Source of the DNA: Spirochaetia bacterium
GTDB lineage: Bacteria; Spirochaetota; Spirochaetia; Treponematales; Breznakiellaceae
Direction: 5' to 3'
Length of the DNA stretch: 19,778 nt
Assembly: GCA_026002265.1 (NCBI GenBank)
Contig: BOBG01000032.1
Span: 1 to 19,778, forward strand
The notes under the pieces were generated by a model that was not told the origin of the DNA, made no database searches, and saw only the letters and a program-made list of their open reading frames with translations. Every line of letters begins with the position of its first letter. The stretch's first letter is position 1. Positions 1 through 7,041 of this stretch are shown in pieces. The translations under genes were made by a program, and so were the position numbers.

Positions 1-785
1 GCACCTTCGATAGACGTGTCCTCAAGGAGAGGATTGTCAACAGCGGCCGAAGCAGCTTCCGATGCCCGGTTGTCGCCGGATCCAAATCCAACCCCCATAA
101 GTGCATCGCCCTGCCCTCGGATAATAGTTTTTACATCTTCCAGATCGATGTTGATGATTCCGGTTTCAGTCACGAGATCGGAAATCCCCTGCACACCCTG
201 CCGGAGTACATCATCAGCTTTGAGAAAGGCCTCGGTGATCGGCGTGTTCCGGCCCACAGTGTTGAGGAGATGCTGGTTTGGAATCACGATCAAGGTGTCC
301 ACAACCTCCCGCAATTTCGCGATTCCTTCATTTGCGAGACGCATTTTGTAGCGTCCCTCGAAATCAAAGGGTTTCGTCACCACAGCCACCGTCAAAATCC
401 CACATTCCCGGGCAATACTAGCAATGACCGGTGCGGATCCGGTTCCAGTTCCGCCTCCCATGCCGGCCGTCACAAAAACCATTTCCGCGCCTTTGATCGC
501 ATCGGAGATACGATCCCGGTCCTCGTTTGCAGCCTTTTCACCAACTTCCGGTTTACCGCCCGCACCCCGCCCGCCGGTCAATTTTGCCCCGATCTGAAGC
601 TTAACCTTGGCTCTGCATTTGTTTAGATCCTGCACATCAGTGTTTGCCACCATAAATTCAACACCCTGCAACCCACATTCGATCATCCGGTTGACTGCGT
701 TTGAACCGCCTCCCCCGGCACCGATGACCTTGATGATCGGTACATTCGACACCATAGCCTTTTCGTCCAATACTTCAATATTCAT
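1..785 (-). CDS. ftsZ: Cell division GTPase FtsZ (5' part, truncated by window edge)
   Basis: FtsZ is the tubulin-like GTPase that polymerises into the division ring at midcell. About 261 residues are visible; the C-terminal part runs off the left edge. The protein starts [11 protein letters not shown] and has the nucleotide-binding glycine loop [10 protein letters not shown] near residue 20, NTDVQDL near residue 45, the tubulin signature GGGTGTG near residue 108, and the catalytic T7 loop [11 protein letters not shown] near residue 210. The start at 785 is supported by a good Shine-Dalgarno, GGGAGG (complement of 791-796), 5 nt from the ATG. No ftsA lies directly upstream; instead a transposase gene precedes it on the same strand, so the gene probably uses its own promoter (TGC-TATTAT at 818-826). 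Identification is secure. Confidence 0.97.
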   Translation of the reverse strand, partial: MNIEVLDEKAMVSNVPIIKVIGAGGGGSNAVNRMIECGLQGVEFMVANTDVQDLNKCRAKVKLQIGAKLTGGRGAGGKPEVGEKAANEDRDRISDAIKGAEMVFVTAGMGGGTGTGSAPVIASIARECGILTVAVVTKPFDFEGRYKMRLANEGIAKLREVVDTLIVIPNQHLLNTVGRNTPITEAFLKADDVLRQGVQGISDLVTETGIINIDLEDVKTIIRGQGDALMGVGFGSGDNRASEAASAAVDNPLLEDTSIEG

Positions 786-817
786 AAAGCCCTCCCAGCT
801 CAATGAGACTAGGAAAA

Positions 818-826
818 ATAATAGCA
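818..826 (-). promoter_or_regulatory. Candidate extended -10 promoter of ftsZ
   Basis: On the minus strand the sequence reads TGC-TATTAT, an extended -10 element 32 nt ahead of the ftsZ ATG. The predicted transcript would have a leader of roughly 25 nt containing the GGGAGG ribosome-binding site. No good -35 is visible at 16-18 bp, so this is a moderate call based on pattern only. Confidence 0.4.
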
Positions 827-919
827 TACCTTGATTCAAGTTTCTACTGTTTTATTTTTTCTATTTCCACTAAATAATTTTTGTAAAAGAAACCTCTATT
901 TTTCACGGTGAATCGCCGG

Positions 920-953
920 AAAAAAATGATGAGGCTACTTCCGGATCATTTTT
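920..953 (-). terminator. Possible rho-independent terminator between the RAYT gene and ftsZ
   Basis: On the minus strand the arms AAAAATGAT (complement of 945-953) and ATCATTTTT (complement of 922-930) pair over 9 bp around a 14-nt loop, and the 3' arm runs into seven consecutive T residues. It would end transcripts arriving from the transposase and gldG side before the ftsZ promoter. The stem is mostly A:T, so efficiency is uncertain. Confidence 0.45.
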
Positions 954-1013
954 GTTGGAACTTTGCCGGAATTTAGGGGTAAAATGGTAAAAGTAGGGTG
1001 GAGATGCTGGGGA

Positions 1014-1553
1014 TTAGGGACGGGGGTCTGTCCCCAGTGCCCGGTGCCACGGCAGCCGTTCCAATATCCACTCCGGTGCGGGCTTCACAATCCGGGTAAT
1101 CCCTTGTTGGTGATGGTGCAACCCGCCCCACGGCCAGTCCTCCGGCTTTTCCACGATACCTGCTTTTACCGGATTCTGATCGATGTAATTGTACACTGTG
1201 ATAAAGTCCTCATCATCAATAATTTCCCGGGAAAAAAATCGATCTCCCCATAAATGGCCGGTTTTTCCATATTTATGATTCCACCGAATCGCGAGTACCA
1301 TTTTGATCCATTTCATTATCACAGAAAGACTTTGACCCAGTTCCGGTGTAATTAAGAAATGAAAATGATTGTCCATGATGCAAAAATTGTGAAGCTCAAA
1401 CTTATACTGTTTTTTAGTTTTTGCCTCTTCGATCACTTTTAAAAACATTTCTTTGTCCTCATCATCCTGCAAATCAAAAGCTTTCCGGTTAATTTCCGAA
1501 GCTACATGATACGTTTTTCCTTTACTCGTATCCCCACGGTCTGGACGCGCCAT
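1014..1553 (-). CDS. REP-associated tyrosine transposase (RAYT, Y1_Tnp / IS200-like)
   Basis: This 179-residue protein belongs to the RAYT family of single-strand-specific HUH transposases, which are related to IS200/IS605 TnpA and act on REP palindromes. Visible signatures are the metal-binding HUH motif H63-F-H65 in MDNHFHFLI, and the family motif YIDQNPVKAG near residues 123-132, which carries the likely catalytic tyrosine. The start at 1553 has a strong Shine-Dalgarno, GGGAGGAG (complement of 1556-1563). The gene is bracketed by inverted REP-like sequences (1017-1035 and 1650-1663), and the left one overlaps the last codons (GTDPRP and stop). Such genes are usually domesticated single copies rather than self-mobile. 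It lies between gldG-like and ftsZ genes, where it probably inserted. Confidence 0.9.
   Translation of the reverse strand: MARPDRGDTSKGKTYHVASEINRKAFDLQDDEDKEMFLKVIEEAKTKKQYKFELHNFCIMDNHFHFLITPELGQSLSVIMKWIKMVLAIRWNHKYGKTGHLWGDRFFSREIIDDEDFITVYNYIDQNPVKAGIVEKPEDWPWGGLHHHQQGITRIVKPAPEWILERLPWHRALGTDPRP
1017..1035 (-). repeat. REP-like palindrome, left flank of the RAYT gene
   Basis: On the minus strand this reads GGGGACAGACCCCCGTCCC; GGGAC and GTCCC can pair. It directly abuts the RAYT stop codon at 1014-1016 and encodes the last residues of that protein. It matches the elements at 1694-1713 and 7928-7946 over the core GGGGwCAGACCyC, and the element at 1650-1663 in inverted orientation. Confidence 0.7.
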
Positions 1554-1563
1554 AAACTCCTCC

Positions 1564-1592
1564 CTTTGATCGCCAGTTCACGGCGATCAAAG
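1564..1592 (-). promoter_or_regulatory. Perfect 11-bp hairpin in the leader of the RAYT gene
   Basis: CTTTGATCGCC (1564-1574) and GGCGATCAAAG (1582-1592) are perfect complements separated by 7 nt. On the minus strand the hairpin ends at or just within the ribosome-binding site of the transposase gene. It could sequester that site or block read-in translation, as leaders of many insertion-sequence transposases do. The structure is directly seen; the role is inferred. Confidence 0.6.
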
Positions 1593-1649
1593 AAAGTACG
1601 GGTCGAGCTAATGGTTTTGATTCGGTTTGCCGGAATTTTTTTAAATTTT

Positions 1650-1663
1650 GGGGACAGACCTCC
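1650..1663 (+). repeat. REP-like element, right flank of the RAYT gene (3' half degenerate)
   Basis: The sequence GGGGACAGACCTCC matches the first 14 bases of the REP consensus seen at 1017-1035 (one difference) but in the opposite orientation, so the pair forms inverted flanks around the transposase gene. The 3' arm (GTCCC) is lost. Confidence 0.55.
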
Positions 1664-1693
1664 AGTATATCTTTTCAATATATACAGTTACAA

Positions 1694-1713
1694 GGGGTCA
1701 GACCTCGGTCCCC
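1694..1713 (+). repeat. REP-like palindrome overlapping the 3' end of the gldG-like gene
   Basis: GGGGTCAGACCTCGGTCCCC has terminal GGGG/CCCC arms and an inner GACC-TC-GGTC palindrome (same-strand reading). It lies over the stop codon of the gldG-like gene (1698-1700) and encodes its last residues, GTEV. It shares the core GGGGTCAGACCTCG with the element at 7928-7946. Confidence 0.65.
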
Positions 1714-3245
1714 CTTCGCCGTCTCCACATCAGCAGAATTCCGGTGACAGCAATAATGGCTGGTATAATGATCACATTTAGGGTCCGAGAAAAATTCATC
1801 GCGAATACACGGGAACGAGGATCTGAAATTTTGTCCAGACGGCCGGTTCCGGGACTCCGGTTCCGAATTGTGATGATATCTTCGTCATTTGAAAGCCAAT
1901 CCACAGCTTGCACAAAAAAATCGAGATTGCGTCTGCTGCCGGTTGCTTGTATAAAAGAAGAAAAAAGATCACTGTCCCCAATAACAATAATCCGGGACGA
2001 GCGCGCCGTGGAGGGCATATCCGGAAGCGAATCCCCATGTTCCGGCTTAGCAGTAAAAAAGGCAGGGAACATTCCGGAGAATGCAGCAGCCAATGTATAG
2101 CTGGCCCTTTCTTCATTTTTATAATTACTGAAATCCGGGTTGATGTTAAAGGATCCTGTTTGCAGCCATGCAGTTGGTGTTGTGGAAAAGAGTTGCACCG
2201 CATCGACTCCAGCCGGCGCTTCAAGCGTCACCGGGCTTGCCCAAAAAAGGTCCAAACCGCTGAAATGTGCAGTTACCGGGTGACTTTGGTTGCTGTTTTC
2301 CGGCAAAACCGCGATCCAGAGCGGATACCGGACCAGACGTATCTGATTTCCCATTTGAAATTGCACGAGATTCGCAGCCTGATCCGCTGCCAACGCCGGC
2401 TCCACCCGCGCGCCGTAATGGGCAACTTGCGCCACCAAGCCCTCGCGATTCGATTCCCACGCCTGCATGGTATTTTCAGAATCCACAGTAACTCCATCTA
2501 GTGCAAACAAAAGCGATCCACCGGTTTGGATATACTGATCGATCCGGTACCGGGATTCTTCGTCAAGGTCCTCGGTACCGCCAAGCACCGCGAGAACTGC
2601 AATGCCGGCCGGAATTTCATCATGTGTATTCAGCACAACAATCCGGTAACCGGCACCATCCAATGCCTGTGCCAAAAACTGGTAATCCGACTCGAGAGTC
2701 CGCTGAGAATCCCCGACGAGAATGGCAATTTCCCGTTCCTGATCCCGAATCATACTCCGAATCCGGCTCGTCAAATCGTATTCCAACGTATCAAGCGAAA
2801 AAACCACCGGCATAACTTCAACCCGGTCAAGGTATTCAATGACAATGCCGGTGTACACTGTTGCAACACTTGCCTCGTCACGTTCAATCGTTTGAATCTG
2901 CTGTGGAATGATTCCAAGGGATTCAACCGCCGCGGTCCGGTTCGTTTTAGCCGGATCTTCAATCGTCAGTTGAATTTTATTGTGTGAGTATGCCGCATAT
3001 TCTCGTAGCAAATCCTCAATTTCACCCGGTTGAGGGTACACAGCTTTCAGCCGATCCGAAACATAGTAGCTCAGCCGGAGGCGATCCGGAATTTCCGCAT
3101 ACAACGCCCGCGACACCGGGGCAATTGTGTAGGACCGGTTTTTTGTCAGATCAATCCGGAACCAGAGCCGGTTGCACACAATGATCCCCAGTACAAACGC
3201 ACATACAGTCAGCGCCGTCACTAGCAATTCTTGTCGTTTCGTCAT
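1698..3245 (-). CDS. GldG-like ABC transporter auxiliary protein (ABC_transp_aux family)
   Basis: The 515-residue protein has one N-terminal membrane helix (about residues 5-27), a long extracytoplasmic region, and one C-terminal helix (about 487-508) followed by RRRR. This is the layout of the GldG / ABC_transp_aux family, whose members work beside an ABC ATPase and a permease, in gliding motility in Bacteroidetes and with unknown substrate elsewhere. Typical features are DLTKNRSYTIAP after the first helix and the late VIGDSDLFSS segment. The usual ATPase and permease genes are not adjacent: it follows serS by 32 nt and precedes the RAYT insertion. The start at 3245 has AAGGAG about 15 nt upstream, a loose spacing. 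The last residues GTEV and the stop lie inside a REP-like palindrome, so the C-terminus may have been altered by insertion. Confidence 0.75.
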   Translation of the reverse strand: MTKRQELLVTALTVCAFVLGIIVCNRLWFRIDLTKNRSYTIAPVSRALYAEIPDRLRLSYYVSDRLKAVYPQPGEIEDLLREYAAYSHNKIQLTIEDPAKTNRTAAVESLGIIPQQIQTIERDEASVATVYTGIVIEYLDRVEVMPVVFSLDTLEYDLTSRIRSMIRDQEREIAILVGDSQRTLESDYQFLAQALDGAGYRIVVLNTHDEIPAGIAVLAVLGGTEDLDEESRYRIDQYIQTGGSLLFALDGVTVDSENTMQAWESNREGLVAQVAHYGARVEPALAADQAANLVQFQMGNQIRLVRYPLWIAVLPENSNQSHPVTAHFSGLDLFWASPVTLEAPAGVDAVQLFSTTPTAWLQTGSFNINPDFSNYKNEERASYTLAAAFSGMFPAFFTAKPEHGDSLPDMPSTARSSRIIVIGDSDLFSSFIQATGSRRNLDFFVQAVDWLSNDEDIITIRNRSPGTGRLDKISDPRSRVFAMNFSRTLNVIIIPAIIAVTGILLMWRRRRGTEV

Positions 3246-3277
3246 ATTTTTTCTTTTATTCTCCTTATTTGGGGAGA

Positions 3278-4552
3278 TTAAGAGGGGTTGATCACTGAAA
3301 ACCCGCAGTACGGTATCAATTTTTCCGGAATCCGGACACTGCCGTCAGACTCCTGAAAATTTTCCAATAATGCGACCATCGCCCGGGAAATTGCGACCGC
3401 AGTCCCATTGAGCATATAGACAAACCGGTTTTTGCCGTCATCATCCTTAAACTTGACATTGAGACGCCGGGCTTGATAATCGGTACAGTTTGATGTTGAT
3501 GTCACTTCGCCCCACTCGCCGCCATTGCGCCCCGGCATCCATGCCTCCAAATCCCATTTCCTGTAGGCAGGCGCACCGAGATCGCCGGTACAGGTATCAA
3601 CGACCCGAAAGGGAATGTCCAAACCGGAAAAAATTTCCTCTTCGATACTCCGCAATTCTTCATGCATTCTATCTGCTTGCTCCGGCAGACAATAGATAAA
3701 CATTTCCAATTTAGTAAACTGATGAACCCGGTAGAGGCCTTTGGAAAATTGCCCAGCCGCACCCGCCTCGCGCCGGAAACAGTGGGAGAGTCCGGCAAGA
3801 CGGAGGGGAAATTTTTCTTTTGGGAGAACCGTATCGGAATAGTAACCGCCCAAGGTGATTTCCGCAGTACCGACCAGACAAGAATCCTCATTTTCTAACG
3901 TGTACACGTTAGATTCAGGACCCCGCGGATTAAAACCAATACCTTCCAAGATTGATTCCTTGGCAATATCCGGTGTGATAAATGGTGTAAATCCATTTTT
4001 TTGTAATATATCAAGTGCATACCGGACAAGCCCCAGCTCCAGAAAAACCCCTTCATTTTTCAGATAATAAAATTTGGTGCCGGAAACCTTTGTGCCGGCG
4101 TCAAAATCAATGATATCAAGACTCTGCCCCAACTGCACATGATCAGCCGGCTCAAAATCAAAAACCCGCGGACTGCCGACTCTTTTGACCTCCAGACTGT
4201 CCTTATCTTCTTTACCGACCGGTGCATCCGGATGAGCCATATTGGGAATCCGGCGGGCTTCATACTCCAAGTCAGACTCAATCCGGGCAAGCTCCGTTTC
4301 AGCCGCGGAAATGGCATCCTTGAGACGCTTTCCCTCTTCGATCAACCGATTCCGTTCGGCCGGTTCCACCTTAGCTTTCATGGCAGCGGCAGTAGCATTT
4401 CGTTGCTGCTGAAGGTGTTGTAATTCTGTTGTTGCGTCCGCACGATTCCGGTAGAGCCGGACGACCGCATCTGCATCTGCCTTCATAAACCGGTTTTCAA
4501 TATTTTTCTTGACCGCGTCAAGATTTTCCACAATAAAATGATAATCGAGCAT
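3278..4552 (-). CDS. serS: Seryl-tRNA synthetase
   Basis: SerS charges tRNA-Ser in the cytoplasm. With the start at 4552 the protein is 424 residues, the family's usual length. The N-terminal coiled-coil arm (about residues 27-100) is followed by the class II core: TAEI at 229-232, motif 2 FRREAGAAG at 259-267, and motif 3 GTAVAISRAMVALLENFQ at 383-400. The reading frame is open up to an ATG at 4594, but MLDYHFIVENLDAV is the canonical SerS N-terminus, and a TGG-TATACT extended -10 ends exactly 6 nt before this ATG. The message is therefore probably leaderless. The gldG-like gene follows after 32 nt and is likely co-transcribed. Identification is secure; the start is well supported. Confidence 0.97.
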   Translation of the reverse strand: MLDYHFIVENLDAVKKNIENRFMKADADAVVRLYRNRADATTELQHLQQQRNATAAAMKAKVEPAERNRLIEEGKRLKDAISAAETELARIESDLEYEARRIPNMAHPDAPVGKEDKDSLEVKRVGSPRVFDFEPADHVQLGQSLDIIDFDAGTKVSGTKFYYLKNEGVFLELGLVRYALDILQKNGFTPFITPDIAKESILEGIGFNPRGPESNVYTLENEDSCLVGTAEITLGGYYSDTVLPKEKFPLRLAGLSHCFRREAGAAGQFSKGLYRVHQFTKLEMFIYCLPEQADRMHEELRSIEEEIFSGLDIPFRVVDTCTGDLGAPAYRKWDLEAWMPGRNGGEWGEVTSTSNCTDYQARRLNVKFKDDDGKNRFVYMLNGTAVAISRAMVALLENFQESDGSVRIPEKLIPYCGFSVINPS

Positions 4553-4558
4553 TCCAAC

Positions 4559-4567
4559 AGTATACCA
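4559..4567 (-). promoter_or_regulatory. Extended -10 promoter of serS placed for a leaderless mRNA
   Basis: On the minus strand the sequence is TGG-TATACT, followed by six bases and then the serS ATG (4552-4550). Transcription would start at or within a base of the start codon. No Shine-Dalgarno is present ahead of the ATG. A -35 at 17 bp is poor (TCGATT), consistent with an extended -10 promoter. Confidence 0.6.
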
Positions 4568-4593
4568 GAATCGCCAAAAATAATCGAGTAGCA

Positions 4594-4622
4594 TTGACTT
4601 TTTTCAGCCACTTTGGTATCAT
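4594..4622 (+). promoter_or_regulatory. Sigma-70-type promoter of the tRNA gene
   Basis: TTGACT (4594-4599), a 17-bp spacer and TATCAT (4617-4622) form a near-consensus promoter whose start point would lie about 7 nt before the mature tRNA 5' end at 4636. It is divergent from the serS promoter about 30 bp away. Confidence 0.7.
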
Positions 4623-4635
4623 AATAACTACTGGG

Positions 4636-4709
4636 GGGCCCATAGCTCAGTTGGTTAGAGCTGCGGACTCATAATCCGTCGGTCCCTGGTTCAAGTCCAG
4701 GTGGGCCCA
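4636..4709 (+). tRNA. tRNA with CAT anticodon (tRNA-Ile2 or elongator tRNA-Met)
   Basis: A full cloverleaf is visible: acceptor GGGCCCA/TGGGCCC, D arm GCTC...GAGC with AGTTGGTTA loop, anticodon arm GCGGA-CTCATAA-TCCGT with anticodon CAT, and T arm CCTGG-TTCAAGT-CCAGG. The discriminator base is A and CCA is not encoded (the next bases are GTT). The first pair is G:C, so this is not an initiator. C4:G69 and C5:G68 in the acceptor, together with the T-loop sequence, are features of the lysidine-modified tRNA-Ile2 of E. coli, so Ile2 is slightly favoured over elongator Met. Only a genome-wide comparison of CAT tRNAs would settle this. Confidence 0.95.
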
Positions 4710-4732
4710 GTTAGCCTTAAGTAGTTACTATA

Positions 4733-4746
4733 AAAGCTTTAGCTTT
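4733..4746. terminator. Weak symmetric hairpin between the tRNA and mnmE 3' ends
   Basis: AAAGC-TTTA-GCTTT can fold on either strand between the convergent tRNA and mnmE genes. The stem is only 5 bp with little U-tract, so a bidirectional terminator role is a guess from position. Confidence 0.25.
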
Positions 4747-4777
4747 GACAACTATTCCCTTCGTTCTTTCCTTCTTA

Positions 4778-6112
4778 TCACTTTCCTACACAAAACCGGC
4801 TGAACATTGTCTCAAGAATTTCTGCTGTAGTCACTTCTCCGGTAATTTCACCGAGTGCATCGATGGCATCACGAATCAACGGGGCGATAAGATCAAGCGT
4901 CTGATGAGGATTTTGGCTCGCACGGAGATTTTCACAGGCCCGATCCACGAGAATCTTTTGCCGTTCTGTTGCTATTCCAACATGATCATCGAGCGGGTGC
5001 GCCCCATCAAGTTTCCCAGCAAGGCTTTGGCACAGTTCCTGAATCCCATATCCCGTCCGGGCGCTCACCGGAAAAAAAGAAGAATCCGTGACCGGCGCCT
5101 GATCAACCTTATTCCACACCGGAAGAACTGGCTTTTGAGCGGAGAGAAAGTCTTGATCTTCAGGCGTAACCCCCTGAGTGCCGTCAATCACATAGACAAC
5201 CGCATCTGCGCGGGAAAGCAAATTCCAACTGCGCTCGATTCCCATTTTTTCAACTGAATCCGTGGGAATGTGAAGTCCCGCCGTGTCAACAAGCCGGATT
5301 GGAACCGATTCAACAGTAATATACGCTTCAATCCAATCACGAGTCGTACCGGGAACTTCACTCACAATAGAACGTTCTTCATGAATAAGCCGGTTAAATA
5401 AACTAGATTTTCCTGCATTTGGACACCCCGCAATAACTACCAAAAAACCATTTTGATAAAGGCGCTCCCGGTGATAGGATTCTGCAAGCTGTTCTAATCT
5501 GGAAAGTGCATACTCAATAGCAATCTGATCCGGAACTGCCGATACATCATCTAAATCCTCTTCCGGATAATCTAAAGTAATTTCAATAGCTGCAAGAATA
5601 GATACAAGAGAATCCCGGATCGACTTTATGTCTTGTTCCAAGTATCCGGACAGACGCTGTACCGCCCGGATTCTAGCCTGATCACTTTGAGCTGAAACAA
5701 GTTCCATGACAGATTCAGCGCGCGTTAAATCCATTTTTCCATTAACAAAAGCTCGGAAACTGAACTCACCCGGCAATGCATCACGGAATCCTGCATTTCG
5801 CAAAGTATGAAGAACCGCATTAACAACTGCCCGCCCGCCATGACATGCAATCTCCACACTATCTTCACCGGTATAGCTATGCGGTGCATGGAATATTGAC
5901 ACGAGTACCTCATCAATTTTTTCACCTTGATTGAGGATCCAGCCGTGGACAATTCGGTTAGCAGCAATATTATTGACATGACGTGAGAAAGAACCTGAAA
6001 ACGCCTCAAGTGTACCGGCGCCTGAACAACGAATCAAAGCAAGGGCACTTTCCGCTACTGGTGTCGCAAGCGCAACAATCCTCGATTCATCTCCATAAAA
6101 AGGGGAAATCAT
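4778..6112 (-). CDS. mnmE: tRNA modification GTPase MnmE
   Basis: MnmE acts with MnmG to modify the wobble uridine (U34) of tRNAs to the cmnm5U family. At 444 residues it has the N-terminal folate-binding domain (about 1-120), a helical domain, and an inserted G domain: P-loop GCPNAGKS 229-236, TTRD 256-259, DTAG 276-279, NKVD 334-337. It ends in the diagnostic CVGK, whose cysteine is required for modification. The frame is open to an ATG at 6154, but MISPFYGDESRIVALAT matches the family N-terminus. An extended -10 (TGC-TATACT) ends 6 nt before the 6112 ATG and there is no ribosome-binding site, so a leaderless message is likely. mnmG is not adjacent here. Confidence 0.97.
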   Translation of the reverse strand: MISPFYGDESRIVALATPVAESALALIRCSGAGTLEAFSGSFSRHVNNIAANRIVHGWILNQGEKIDEVLVSIFHAPHSYTGEDSVEIACHGGRAVVNAVLHTLRNAGFRDALPGEFSFRAFVNGKMDLTRAESVMELVSAQSDQARIRAVQRLSGYLEQDIKSIRDSLVSILAAIEITLDYPEEDLDDVSAVPDQIAIEYALSRLEQLAESYHRERLYQNGFLVVIAGCPNAGKSSLFNRLIHEERSIVSEVPGTTRDWIEAYITVESVPIRLVDTAGLHIPTDSVEKMGIERSWNLLSRADAVVYVIDGTQGVTPEDQDFLSAQKPVLPVWNKVDQAPVTDSSFFPVSARTGYGIQELCQSLAGKLDGAHPLDDHVGIATERQKILVDRACENLRASQNPHQTLDLIAPLIRDAIDALGEITGEVTTAEILETMFSRFCVGK

Positions 6113-6118
6113 AGAAAA

Positions 6119-6127
6119 AGTATAGCA
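6119..6127 (-). promoter_or_regulatory. Extended -10 promoter of mnmE placed for a leaderless mRNA
   Basis: The minus strand reads TGC-TATACT, six bases (TTTTCT), then ATG. The geometry is identical to that of serS. No purine-rich ribosome-binding site is present, and the -35 region is poor. Confidence 0.6.
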
Positions 6128-6162
6128 TAAAACAGATAATAAGAAAAGTGCCACTCAGTGAA

Positions 6163-6178
6163 TGTTCCATGTGGAAAA
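6163..6178. other. parS-like imperfect palindrome upstream of mnmE
   Basis: TGTTCCATGTGGAAAA matches 14 of 16 positions of the ParB-binding type TGTTCCACGTGGAACA, with a central C-to-T change and one arm mismatch. mnmE is often near the origin and parAB in bacteria, which makes this worth noting, but no par genes are in the window and chance occurrence is possible. Confidence 0.25.
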
Positions 6179-6219
6179 TAGCCTTCGTGACGAATCACAA
6201 CCAAATTAGATGATATATA

Positions 6220-6966
6220 TCACGGAATAGCCGTTAGATCAACACCATAGATTATATGACGAGGTTCTTTCAATCGAGTACCCTTCGTGTACTGTGTTAC
6301 AATTTCTAATTGATAGGTTCCTAAGTGAATATCTGCTGGTACAACAGCTATCACTTTTTTGTCACGGTTTTCTGCAAGGTGCTTAGTAACTTTTATCTTG
6401 TTTCCATCAGCTTGATTGATAAAATACACACCAATTTCGGGATTATCCCCTTCTAGTTTGATCTTGTTTCCCTCTATAATAACTATACCGCCCGGCGTTA
6501 TAGTTTGGTTTATGGTAGCACTGTCTATATCCTCCACTTTGCCGATATAACCGGATGTATTTGCAATTCCTTCGATAACTATTTCGATTTGTGTACAAAG
6601 CGCATGGAGCGCAGAGCCGGCGCGGAATGCAAAACTGATCTTATGTTTCGCCGGGGCTATAACTTGGCCAAGCTTATCAAAGAAACCCCCGAATTTTGGA
6701 TGAACAGAGCAAAGTTTATTTTCTACAGAAAAGCCGTCAGCGAGTTGGTAGAGAGCCTCGTCAAGATAATCATTGACGCAATGTACCATAACTTCATAGG
6801 GTTGAGATGCTTTTCCCCGTGTAGTGGCTGCGATACAAACCTTTTCAACTGAAAGCGTTGCATCAATTTGTGTGCGGGCAATATAGGTTCCTTCATGGCC
6901 CTTAAGGTAATTTGGATAGAGTTTTGCACGGATTTTATGCATTTCTTTACTTACTTCATTAGACAT
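6220..6966 (-). CDS. HU-like DNA-binding domain plus DUF4469 protein
   Basis: The 248-residue protein resembles proteins pairing an HU-family-like DNA-binding domain with a C-terminal Ig-like DUF4469 domain, known mainly from Bacteroidetes and of unknown role. The N-terminal part (about 10-115) carries the pattern LYPNYLKGHEGTYIAR...ATLSVEKVCIAA...VHCVNDYLDEALYQLADGFSVE...GGFFD. The C-terminal part (about 125-248) is beta-rich with TPGGIVIIEGNKIKLEGDNPEIGVYFI. The start at 6966 is preferred over ATG 6972 because the AAGGAG is then 6 nt away rather than abutting. A TTGACT-N17-TAGCAT promoter precedes it. The gene is more AT-rich than its neighbours, as is the next gene, suggesting transfer. 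Family assignment is from memory of the pattern and moderately sure. Confidence 0.65.
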   Translation of the reverse strand: MSNEVSKEMHKIRAKLYPNYLKGHEGTYIARTQIDATLSVEKVCIAATTRGKASQPYEVMVHCVNDYLDEALYQLADGFSVENKLCSVHPKFGGFFDKLGQVIAPAKHKISFAFRAGSALHALCTQIEIVIEGIANTSGYIGKVEDIDSATINQTITPGGIVIIEGNKIKLEGDNPEIGVYFINQADGNKIKVTKHLAENRDKKVIAVVPADIHLGTYQLEIVTQYTKGTRLKEPRHIIYGVDLTAIP

Positions 6967-6989
6967 AATCATCTCCTTATTAAATTTGA

Positions 6990-7018
6990 ATGCTATAAAT
7001 AATGAAAAATATAGTCAA
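6990..7018 (-). promoter_or_regulatory. Sigma-70-type promoter of the DUF4469 gene
   Basis: On the minus strand TTGACT (complement of 7013-7018), a 17-bp spacer and TAGCAT (complement of 6990-6995) precede a leader of about 17 nt that carries AAGGAG. Unlike serS and mnmE, this gene has a conventional leader. Confidence 0.6.
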
Positions 7019-7041
7019 TAGACCTGAAAGGCTACTCACGT

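Noticed and set aside
1908..2501. Plus-strand open frame (197 codons) within the gldG-like gene
   Set aside because: Opposite-strand shadow with low-complexity basic composition and no supporting signals.
4553..4594. Longer serS reading frame starting at 4594
   Set aside because: The extra residues do not match the family N-terminus, there is no ribosome-binding site, and the extended -10 promoter lies inside the extension.
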